A stretch of DNA of 23,280 bases from Cytophagia bacterium (GTDB lineage: Bacteria; Bacteroidota; Bacteroidia; UBA7662). This document shows positions 15,864 through 22,518 of the stretch, one piece after another. The notes under the pieces were generated by a model. The model saw only the letters and a program-made list of their open reading frames with translations, made no database searches and had not been told where the DNA came from. The position numbers were made by a program, and so were the translations under genes. The stretch's first letter is position 1. Each line of letters opens with the position of its first letter. The DNA lies in contig RFOZ01000013.1 in the NCBI GenBank assembly GCA_009926405.1, positions 1 to 23,280 on the forward strand, given 5' to 3'.

Positions 15864-16671
15864 GATGGCTTGTTTTTGCGGAATTCGATTTCCAAGGCAA
15901 TCGTCCTGTCCATAACAAAAGGCCAAGGATAATGGCCGGGATGGACAACCATTGGCCCATATTGAGCATCATTTGGGATTCAAAGTTCACTTGATCGGCT
16001 TTGAGGAATTCAATGAAAAAGCGGAACCCAAAAACCAAGACGAGGAAAGCGCCAAGCAACGCACCCGGTTGTTGAGCGGAGGGATGCTTTCTTTCCATCC
16101 AGCGCAAGACCAAGAAACACAAGAAATAGAAGAGAGATTCGTAAAGCTGGCTGGGATGACGGGGAAAATTTTCGCCCAATCGCTCAAAGACAAATCCCCA
16201 AGGCAAATCGGTCGGTTCCCCAACGATTTCGGAATTGAACAAATTTCCCAATCGAATCAGGGCCCCTGCCAGAGCCACGACGACCACCAAACGGTCCAAG
16301 AGCCACAAAAAACCAACTTGAGGATGTTTGCGAGAAAAAAGCCAAACGGTGATTGGAATACAAATGGCTGCTCCATGACTTGCCAGACCGCCTTGCCAAA
16401 TTTTGATAATTTCCAGGGGATTTCTTAGATAATAAGCCGGTTCGTAAAAGAGGCAGTGACCCAAACGGGCCCCAAGAATGGTCCCAACACCGACATAGAG
16501 GGCCAGATCGTCCAGGAGTTGAGGGTCTTTGCCATGTCTTACAAAAATCTTTTGGAGGATGTAATAACCAAAGACAAAACCGGACATAAACAGCAGCCCA
16601 TACCAACGGACGGGCAGAAGGCCGGGAAATAATTCGGGTTCAGGACTCCAAGGGATCGCAAGGTTTATCAT
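15859..16671 (-). CDS. lgt: Prolipoprotein diacylglyceryl transferase
   Basis: The protein has 270 residues from the ATG at 16671. The frame extends to a GTG at 16743, but homology starts at MINLAIPWSPEPELFPG and a promoter element lies between. It is a polytopic inner-membrane protein. Key stretches are VRWYGLLFMSGF, GARLGHCLFYEP, GGLASHGAAI and the Lgt signature around LIRLGNLFNSEIVGEPTDLP, then PRHPSQLYES. It transfers diacylglycerol from phosphatidylglycerol to the lipobox cysteine of prolipoproteins, such as the one at 20870-21355. Its mRNA probably starts about five bases before the ATG. Confidence 0.96.
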   Translation of the reverse strand: MINLAIPWSPEPELFPGLLPVRWYGLLFMSGFVFGYYILQKIFVRHGKDPQLLDDLALYVGVGTILGARLGHCLFYEPAYYLRNPLEIIKIWQGGLASHGAAICIPITVWLFSRKHPQVGFLWLLDRLVVVVALAGALIRLGNLFNSEIVGEPTDLPWGFVFERLGENFPRHPSQLYESLFYFLCFLVLRWMERKHPSAQQPGALLGAFLVLVFGFRFFIEFLKADQVNFESQMMLNMGQWLSIPAIILGLLLWTGRLPWKSNSAKTSHR

Positions 16672-16682
16672 AGGACGAAGTT

Positions 16683-16690
16683 CAAAAATA
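16683..16690 (-). promoter_or_regulatory. -7 promoter element of lgt (TATTTTTG)
   Basis: On the minus strand this is a perfect TAnnTTTG match, exactly 11 bases before the lgt ATG. The same octamer at the same distance precedes the lipoprotein gene at 21355. Confidence 0.55.
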
Positions 16691-16705
16691 GCCAAGGAGG
16701 TGTTG

Positions 16706-16713
16706 TAATTTTG
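16706..16713 (+). promoter_or_regulatory. -7 promoter element of the 16749 gene (TAATTTTG)
   Basis: This is a perfect TAnnTTTG match, 35 bases upstream of the ATG at 16749, back to back with the lgt element. Confidence 0.5.
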
Positions 16714-16748
16714 CTTCAACAAATCCTTCTTCCCCTCAACCACCTTCT

Positions 16749-18392
16749 ATGAATTCACAATCAGCCTCTTACAAATGCTTGGAACATGCCTCCCAAGCGT
16801 ATCGCTTCCTTTTAATGGTCCTGTTCTTTGGGTTATCTCAAAACGCCCAGGCTCAGACAACTCAAACAATTGCTCAAAAACCAGGGTCCAAATGGACCCC
16901 CAAAGTGGCCCAAGAGCGGCGCACGTACAGCCCAGGCCAACCCTTGTTTATGTCCAAAAATCGGGGAGTGAGGGAGTATCTCCATCGCAATTTAGGGCGC
17001 ACCTCGGCTTCGGCCAATCCGGACTCGGTTCTTATGGAAGAATACCAGGGGGGTGGTTTGTTTGAGCCGGCCTTTCATTACCGACTGGTCCGGAACAGTG
17101 CCGGCAAATTAACCCAGGCCCGTCTATGGACCCCTCCAAGTCCACCGTTGCCTGCTTTTCCGGTTGGTCAAGCAGTAATGAATTACACCGCCCAAGGTCA
17201 ATTGTTGCAGGTTTCTTTTTTTGAGAGTTTGCCTACCACCGTGGAGACTTTTCGATTGATGCAACCGATCGATAGCCGTGGAAATTGCACCTCTGTTCGG
17301 TACTTGGAGGATGATGGTAACGGTAATTTGGTTCTTAGCATGGGCGATTCGTTGGCCTATACTTACATGGGTAATGCCGTGACGGGCTTTGTTTACCGAG
17401 AGTACAACGGCGACCTTTCCCAATGGGAACCGTCATTGCGCGCTTCTGCGGTGATTTCAACGGCCAACGGCATTCCTACGTCCTTTGATTTGGAATTTTG
17501 GGATGAAACGGCCGGCACTTGGTCCCCTCTCAAGTTTCGTTACGGTAATTTGTCTTGGGATTTAGGGTTTGGATCATGGATGCAAAGCATTGGTGAATAC
17601 GTTGTTGCCGCCGAAGATTTAATCGCACCCGAAGGCATCATGGATTTGCACCGACTTCGCCCATCCGGCCCAACGGAACCTACGCGTTTTTTGGTTCAGT
17701 TGGTTTCAGGGCCTTTGCTGACCCCCTTGGCACGCCGGAATTCCGTTGTGAGCGGGGGACTCCTTCAACAAATGACGGATCAAGAAGTGGATAGCGCCAA
17801 CCAGTGGTTTTCGACAAGCCGTTCCCAATTTGCCTGGAATGCAGGAGTCCTGAGCAGTATCACTGTCCAGGATAGTTCGAGTGGATCCTGGGTCAACGAT
17901 ATTCGTGATAGTCGTACCTATACCTCCAACGGTGATTTGCAAGTTCAAAAGGGCGAGGAATTCGTCTTGGGTCAAGGTTGGATAACGGATTCAGGATCAG
18001 AGGCTGTTATTTCCTATAACCCCAGCAACCCCAGCCGGATTGCCTCCTGGATTCGCAAAGAATACGACTCCTTTGGCTCTTCGTGGGATACCGTTTCCCG
18101 CTATACCTTGTTTTACAGCCCCACAACCTCGGTCTGCCCGTCTTGCATAACAACCGATCGGTGGAGTGTTTATCCCAATCCCATCGCTCATCAATTTGAG
18201 GTTCAGGGATTGACAGCAGGTGCTCAACTGAGGGTAACCGATGCCACCGGTCGAGAGATCCACCAAGTAGGCGTCAAAGAAGGCGACGCCTCGTTGCGAA
18301 TTGACTGTTCGACTTGGGCTCCCGGTTGGTACCTTCTTCAGCAAATGGAAGCTGAAGGACGCGTTTCGGTTTACCGCTTGCTCAAGCCATAA
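16749..18392 (+). CDS. T9SS cargo protein of unknown function
   Basis: The protein has 547 residues. Residues 1-36 are a signal peptide ending in NAQAQ. The central part (about 60-460) has no catalytic motif that I recognise. It is rich in Tyr, Trp, Ser and Asn and shows loosely repeated units of the type W, N or S, R, x, x, Y/F, x, Y, then a Gly-containing turn (around WEPSLRASAV, WFSTSRSQFAW, WVNDIRDSRTYTSNGDL and WDTVSRYTLFY). These suggest a repetitive beta structure somewhat like YD/RHS-type repeats. The last 73 residues are a T9SS type A sorting domain (VYPNPIAHQFEV near 474, VTDATGREI, GWYLLQ). I infer a protein exported through the T9SS and anchored at the surface. It is transcribed divergently from lgt. 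Its last 22 bases overlap the end of the GH13 gene on the other strand. Confidence 0.85.
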   Translation: MNSQSASYKCLEHASQAYRFLLMVLFFGLSQNAQAQTTQTIAQKPGSKWTPKVAQERRTYSPGQPLFMSKNRGVREYLHRNLGRTSASANPDSVLMEEYQGGGLFEPAFHYRLVRNSAGKLTQARLWTPPSPPLPAFPVGQAVMNYTAQGQLLQVSFFESLPTTVETFRLMQPIDSRGNCTSVRYLEDDGNGNLVLSMGDSLAYTYMGNAVTGFVYREYNGDLSQWEPSLRASAVISTANGIPTSFDLEFWDETAGTWSPLKFRYGNLSWDLGFGSWMQSIGEYVVAAEDLIAPEGIMDLHRLRPSGPTEPTRFLVQLVSGPLLTPLARRNSVVSGGLLQQMTDQEVDSANQWFSTSRSQFAWNAGVLSSITVQDSSSGSWVNDIRDSRTYTSNGDLQVQKGEEFVLGQGWITDSGSEAVISYNPSNPSRIASWIRKEYDSFGSSWDTVSRYTLFYSPTTSVCPSCITTDRWSVYPNPIAHQFEVQGLTAGAQLRVTDATGREIHQVGVKEGDASLRIDCSTWAPGWYLLQQMEAEGRVSVYRLLKP

Positions 18393-19741
18393 GGCTTGAA
18401 GAGCCGGATGCCGTAAGGTTCGAGTTCCAAATCTTCTTTGAGGTAGGCGGTGCTTCCGTCCCGGATATTCTCATAGGACTTGAGGCGAAAAGAGGTCGGG
18501 ACCTTGGTCACGAGGGTTTTGTTTCGGGTATTGACGACGCAAAGGACGGCTTCATCGCCTTGACCACGCAGAGACCACCAACAGTCTTTGTCCTCGGGAC
18601 GTAGCCGAACAAAATCCCCGCTTTGATAGGCTTTTTCGAAGCGTAAGATGGCGCCGTAATCTTGGTAAAATCGTAGGATTTCTGGATTCTGTTGGTAGCG
18701 GATAGGACTGCGTTCAAAGATGTTTTGCTTGAGGGGGTGCCCGACTTCTTGGCCGTTGTATACCAAGGGAATGCTAACCGGCTGCTGACTTATCACGTAG
18801 GCCGCCATGGCGGCCTCGTCTGAACCAAAAACCTTGGCTGGAACCTGATCCCAGGAAGTTTCGTCATGGTTGGTAACAAAACGCATCACTCTTCCAAAAC
18901 CTCCCCCCGCTTGTTTGGCTTGGTTGTTTTCGGAGGCCCAGGCCGAGTCAAGACCCCGCAAGGAAGAACCCTGGAAGACTCCTTTGAGACGGTGATAAAA
19001 GTCCCACCCGTAGGTTGAATTGAAACCGTACTTGTAAAACTCCGGTCCACTGGCTTCGGCTAACATGAACAAGGAACGATGACTGCGCAAACGCTGTAGG
19101 CAGGAGATCCACCAGTCGCCGGGAACCATCATGGCGACATCGCATCGAAAACCATCCACGTTAAACTCTTTGACCCAATATTCCATTTCGGCGATCATGG
19201 CATCGCGAAGCTCGGGGTTCTCGAAGTTGAGATCCGCAACATCCGTCCAGTCATCGTTGGGCGGTAAAATTTTGCCGGCTGCATCCCGGGTGTACCATTC
19301 AGGGTTGGATTGGGTCCAGGGATGGTCAAAAGAGGTATGATTGGCAACCCAATCCAAAATAACTTTGAGCCCACGGCGATGGCATTCCCGCATCAGGGCT
19401 CGAAAATCTTGTTCGTTGCCAAATTCAGGATTGATTTTGCGGTAATCCTTCACAGAATAAGGTGAACCAAAAGTGCCTTTGCGGTTCACCTGGCCCACCG
19501 GGTGGATGGGCATCAACCAGAGCGTGTTGAATCCCAGGCTTTGAATATGATCCAGTCCACTGTACAGGCCTTTTATCGTGCCTTCGTTGCTGAAGTTTCG
19601 GATGTAAACTTGGTAGATGCGTAAATCTTTGGGGTCGATCGCTGGGTAGGCACCGGAATCCGTGAGGGAATTGTTTTGGGCCGATAGTGAACCTTGGAAC
19701 ACAACGAAGAGAATCAGAAAGGCGTTACGTAGGATTTTCAT
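18371..19741 (-). CDS. Secreted GH13 alpha-amylase-family protein
   Basis: The protein has 456 residues from the ATG at 19741, where a signal peptide begins (MKILRNAFLILFVVFQG, cleavage after LSAQ). The frame is open further upstream, but there it is antisense-like sequence inside porQ. The GH13 conserved regions are present: DWVANH (region I, about 128), GFRCDVA with the nucleophile Asp (about 201), LAEA with the general acid Glu (about 228) and VTNHDE (region IV, about 288). A small C-terminal beta domain follows. It should act on alpha-glucans (starch, glycogen or maltodextrin). There is no lipobox and no T9SS sorting domain, so I expect a periplasmic enzyme. It follows porQ by 34 bases and is probably its operon partner. 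The 3' end overlaps the convergent 16749 gene. Confidence 0.92.
   Translation of the reverse strand: MKILRNAFLILFVVFQGSLSAQNNSLTDSGAYPAIDPKDLRIYQVYIRNFSNEGTIKGLYSGLDHIQSLGFNTLWLMPIHPVGQVNRKGTFGSPYSVKDYRKINPEFGNEQDFRALMRECHRRGLKVILDWVANHTSFDHPWTQSNPEWYTRDAAGKILPPNDDWTDVADLNFENPELRDAMIAEMEYWVKEFNVDGFRCDVAMMVPGDWWISCLQRLRSHRSLFMLAEASGPEFYKYGFNSTYGWDFYHRLKGVFQGSSLRGLDSAWASENNQAKQAGGGFGRVMRFVTNHDETSWDQVPAKVFGSDEAAMAAYVISQQPVSIPLVYNGQEVGHPLKQNIFERSPIRYQQNPEILRFYQDYGAILRFEKAYQSGDFVRLRPEDKDCWWSLRGQGDEAVLCVVNTRNKTLVTKVPTSFRLKSYENIRDGSTAYLKEDLELEPYGIRLFKPYGLSKR
18382..18399. terminator. Possible bidirectional hairpin at convergent gene ends
   Basis: TCAAGCC and GGCTTGA form a perfect 7-bp stem around ATAA, which contains the stop codon of the plus-strand gene. 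It also lies in the last codons of the GH13 gene. There is no long T-run on either side, so terminator function is uncertain. Confidence 0.35.
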
Positions 19742-19775
19742 GGATTTGTTGAGTCGTTGATGGTGAATCAAAAAG

Positions 19776-20888
19776 TTATTGAGGTCTGAAAGTAAACGAA
19801 AAAGCTGAGGTACGAGCCGCCAAGGTTTGGGGATAGGTGGTGAACTCCATTCGGATTCGCTTTGTTTCGATTCCAAAACCCCAGCGAAAACCGCTGCCAC
19901 CGGTACGTTCTGGAAAGGACCATTCAGCTCTTGATAGTGCTTGATAGCCAGTTCTGAAGCGCAAATATTTGCCTAGATTGATTTCCGCTCCCAAGATCAG
20001 GTGCAGGAACAATTCCTGCCCTGCGGCTGATAAGGCAGATTCTTGGACTGAATCAGGACCGTTCAGGGAAAAAATTCGGTTTTGAAAGGGGTCGTTGGGG
20101 TCTTGGTAACGCAAAGACCAGTTCTCAAGGTGTTGAAGCCCAAGGGTCCATCGAAGAGGAAGGTGGGCCAAGGCCTGGGTGGTTAAGAGAGAAACCCGGC
20201 GGGGAACAACCTGTTGCCCAACGATGCCGGGGATATAATCACGAAAAACCAAGGTCAAATCGTCCATCAAGAGAGCGTAGGCTCTCTTTGTATCCGGATC
20301 CTGGTACCTCAGCGCCAGGCCCAATCCACCACCCCAGGCTGCATAGCCTCCCAATTGGGAAGAATACAGGCGACCTTGGACACCCCAATTCCATCGTGGG
20401 CTGAAACGATGGGAGAGGCTATAAATCAAAGCGCCTTCGCTCGCTCGGTGTTCTCCTTCTATCTGACCAAAGGGATTGGTTCGAGCCATGGAGCCCGTTC
20501 CACTAAAGCGAGCACCCCAAGCCATGGTCCATTGGCTTTCTTTGGCGGCCGGAACGACCCAAGCCACCTCGCCTTGACCCAAGCCAGCGGAACGTTGCAC
20601 CCAGGCCACCGCATAGGACCGACCCTGGTCCTGTTCCAACAATGCGGGATTGGACAGGGCAGGTAGGGGACCTTGAAGGCCCCATACCGGGGCAAATCCT
20701 CCATGGGAGATGGTCATGGGATCGCAGCTGTTGTTGACCAATCCAAAGACCTGGTATCCTCCGGTTTGAGCCCCTATGGGCTGGCCCGTAGCCAAAATCA
20801 ACAGGGCGAAAAGAGCCATCCCGATCCATGGAGACCGAGCACCCTGAAGGCGGTTCGTTCGTAGAATTTTTAGTTGGTGGCCTTCCAT
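19776..20888 (-). CDS. porQ: Type IX secretion system outer-membrane protein PorQ
   Basis: The protein has 370 residues. A long N-region and hydrophobic segment (MALFALLILATGQPIGAQ) form the signal peptide, cleaved near residue 41. An internal ATG at 20818 could be the true start. The mature protein starts QTGGYQVFGLVNNSCDPM and continues with SNPALLEQDQG, GQIEGEHRASEGALIYSLSH, LHHLE-like LGLQHLENWSL and regularly spaced aromatic strands, a pattern I recognise as PorQ. PorQ is a beta-barrel of the T9SS attachment complex; in P. gingivalis it acts with PorU, PorV and PorZ to attach cargo to the cell surface. This fits the T9SS cargo genes seen elsewhere in the window. The first 19 bases overlap the end of the lipoprotein gene, so the two are probably translated together. 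Confidence 0.8.
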   Translation of the reverse strand: MEGHQLKILRTNRLQGARSPWIGMALFALLILATGQPIGAQTGGYQVFGLVNNSCDPMTISHGGFAPVWGLQGPLPALSNPALLEQDQGRSYAVAWVQRSAGLGQGEVAWVVPAAKESQWTMAWGARFSGTGSMARTNPFGQIEGEHRASEGALIYSLSHRFSPRWNWGVQGRLYSSQLGGYAAWGGGLGLALRYQDPDTKRAYALLMDDLTLVFRDYIPGIVGQQVVPRRVSLLTTQALAHLPLRWTLGLQHLENWSLRYQDPNDPFQNRIFSLNGPDSVQESALSAAGQELFLHLILGAEINLGKYLRFRTGYQALSRAEWSFPERTGGSGFRWGFGIETKRIRMEFTTYPQTLAARTSAFSFTFRPQ

Positions 20889-21355
20889 AGATAAACCGTG
20901 GGCAACGCTAAAACTGGGCTAAAGTTGCCGGAACGATCCCTTAGGACGGCATACAATTGGAGGGAATCAACATCCAGATCCGCCCGAGTTTCAAATGGGT
21001 CCAAAAGAAGTTCAAGTTGGGCATCCACCACCTTGTTGGCACCGCGGGGTGTCAGGTTGGGGACCGAAAATTCCCGGTAGGTGGAGTCAAAGGGAGGAAA
21101 CCCATAGCGGACTTCCAAGAGCCAAAGATCCAAGGTCTGGTCACCGGAATCCCGGCCCAGGTCTCCGTCTTCGTCCCGGATCCTAAATTCCAACCGCAGA
21201 CTGTCCAATCCCGATCGGAGCCTTACGGTATCAAGGGGTTGGACCAAGTTCATTTCAGGAGGAAAAATTTTAGGAATGAACAAGAGATCACAACCGCTAA
21301 GAGCCTGGCTAAGGAGAATGAGGAACGCAAAACGCAGGGAGAGACGTGTAAACAT
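20870..21355 (-). CDS. Small Ig-like lipoprotein upstream of porQ
   Basis: The protein has 161 residues. It has a type II signal peptide with lipobox LSGC (Cys22), so it is probably lipidated by Lgt. The mature part is a single beta-rich domain with the acidic stretch IRDEDGDLGRDSGDQ, a pattern seen in Bacteroidota lipoproteins with immunoglobulin- or fibronectin-like folds, possibly calcium-binding. I do not recognise a named family. It is the first gene of a probable operon with porQ and the GH13 gene, and its stop lies inside the porQ start region. A role in T9SS or outer-membrane assembly is only an inference from this position. Its ATG (21355-21353) overlaps the ATG of the divergent acyl-protein synthetase gene. 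Confidence 0.82.
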   Translation of the reverse strand: MFTRLSLRFAFLILLSQALSGCDLLFIPKIFPPEMNLVQPLDTVRLRSGLDSLRLEFRIRDEDGDLGRDSGDQTLDLWLLEVRYGFPPFDSTYREFSVPNLTPRGANKVVDAQLELLLDPFETRADLDVDSLQLYAVLRDRSGNFSPVLALPTVYLWKATN

Positions 21356-22508
21356 GGTAGACTCAACAAAAATACCCTTTTTGGAGAAGGTTAGGCGTTA
21401 CTTTGCGTCGCTTCCTGTGGATCGTTTTGCCCTGAAAATGCTGGATTTTTGGAGCCTTTGGGAGAACCAAGGGTCCCATGCTGTCTTGGGTTCCCGTTCG
21501 GTGGGTTTGGGTTCCCGTTCGGTGGGTTCGGGATGGACGGATCAACAATGCGCGGCCATCTTGGACCTTTTTCACCGTCAAAGGCAGGAAATTCCTGTTT
21601 TTGGGAGGTTTGTGGAGGCTGTCAAGTCCAATGCGGCAGCCATACGCTACCCCGAGGATTTGGTTTTTTTGCCCATAGAAGCCTTCAAGGATCACCAACT
21701 TGGGTGGGGTCCTCCTCCCAGTGCGCGTCAGCTTTTTCGTAGCAGTGGTACCAGCGCCGGTGTACAACGCAGGGCCGTTCATTCCATGGCCTATCCAGAC
21801 CTGGTTTGGGAGCGTTCTCTGGAATTTGGACAAACCATCCTGGGGCCCTTGAATGGAAAGGCTTTGCTGGCTTTGTTGCCCTCGTACATGGACCGCGGGG
21901 AATCCTCCTTGTTGGCCATGCTGTCTTTTTATATGGAGGCGTCGGATTTGGCCCAAGGGGCTTTTTATAACAAAAATTACAACTCGTTCACGCGGGATTG
22001 GCAAAGGGCCCATTTGGAGCAAAGTCCGGTCCTGGCTTGGGGTATTCCCCATGCCCTGTTGGAGTGGACCCGGTCCTTGGACCTTGAACCAGGTTCTGCT
22101 GACATCCTGATTGAAACGGGCGGTACCAAGGGGATGGACAGGACCTGGACCGAGGCGGAACGTCGGCAATGTTGGCGGCAGGCCTTGGGCTCGTCCATCC
22201 GCTTGGGCGGCGAATACGGGATGACCGAATTGGGATCCCAGGCCTATCGTTTGGACGGCTCGAAGTGGGAGGGTTATGTTTTCCCGCCCATGGTGGGCGT
22301 GGGTTTTTACCGTGCGGACAACCCTTTGGAATGGGAAAAGACCGGAGGGATTGGTGGTCTCAACATTGTTGACCCGGCCAATTATTACAGTGTTTCTTTT
22401 ATTCAAACCCGGGATTTGGGAAGGTGCTTGCCGGATGGTAGTCTGGAACTCTTGGGGCGATTGGAAGGGGCCGAACCAAGGGGATGCAACCTATTACACC
22501 TTCAATAA
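21354..22508 (+). CDS. LuxE-like acyl-protein synthetase / acyltransferase
   Basis: The protein has 384 residues from the ATG at 21354. The LuxE family activates a fatty acid as acyl-AMP and transfers it to a cysteine. Visible adenylation-type motifs are FLPIEAFKDHQL, FRSSGTSAGVQRR (phosphate-binding loop), GGTKG, GGEYGMTELGSQAY and TRDLGR followed by LELLGRLEGAEPRGCN. An in-frame ATG at 21276, preceded by AGGAGG, would add 26 residues. These are mostly Arg and Lys and are antisense to the lipoprotein signal sequence, so I prefer 21354. Residues near 46-59 are a two-copy heptad GSRSVGL/GSRSVGS made by a 21-bp duplication. In Bacteroidota such stand-alone LuxE proteins have unknown partners. 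The next gene follows after 10 bases. Confidence 0.82.
   Translation: MVDSTKIPFLEKVRRYFASLPVDRFALKMLDFWSLWENQGSHAVLGSRSVGLGSRSVGSGWTDQQCAAILDLFHRQRQEIPVFGRFVEAVKSNAAAIRYPEDLVFLPIEAFKDHQLGWGPPPSARQLFRSSGTSAGVQRRAVHSMAYPDLVWERSLEFGQTILGPLNGKALLALLPSYMDRGESSLLAMLSFYMEASDLAQGAFYNKNYNSFTRDWQRAHLEQSPVLAWGIPHALLEWTRSLDLEPGSADILIETGGTKGMDRTWTEAERRQCWRQALGSSIRLGGEYGMTELGSQAYRLDGSKWEGYVFPPMVGVGFYRADNPLEWEKTGGIGGLNIVDPANYYSVSFIQTRDLGRCLPDGSLELLGRLEGAEPRGCNLLHLQ
21367..21374 (-). promoter_or_regulatory. -7 promoter element of the lipoprotein-porQ operon (TATTTTTG)
   Basis: On the minus strand this is a perfect TAnnTTTG match, 11 bases before the ATG at 21355. It is identical in sequence and spacing to the lgt element. 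It lies inside the coding region of the divergent LuxE-like gene. Confidence 0.55.
21488..21532 (+). repeat. 21-bp tandem repeat inside the LuxE-like gene
   Basis: Two copies of the 21-base unit GGGTTCCCGTTCGGTGGGTT plus T (copy 1) or C (copy 2), at 21488 and 21509, are followed by GGG. They differ at one base and encode Gly-Ser-Arg-Ser-Val-Gly-Leu/Ser twice. It is in frame and probably arose by recent replication slippage. Confidence 0.85.
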
Positions 22509-22518
22509 TTTCAATCCC

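Noticed and set aside
15952..16428. Open frame of 158 codons on the plus strand
   Set aside because: It is antisense to lgt, which is unmistakable on the other strand. Its composition is unlike a folded protein and it has no promoter.
16672..16743. Longer lgt starting at GTG 16743
   Set aside because: The extension has no Lgt homology and would overlap both -7 elements. Family homology starts at the ATG at 16671.
19742..19900. Longer GH13 protein starting inside porQ
   Set aside because: The extension would place residues before a clear signal peptide that begins at 19741, and it overlaps the porQ coding region.
21363..22406. Long open frame of 347 codons on the minus strand
   Set aside because: It is antisense to the LuxE-like gene, has no recognisable domain and low-complexity sequence (RTHRTGTQ repeats from the 21-bp duplication). 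The plus-strand protein has clear family motifs.
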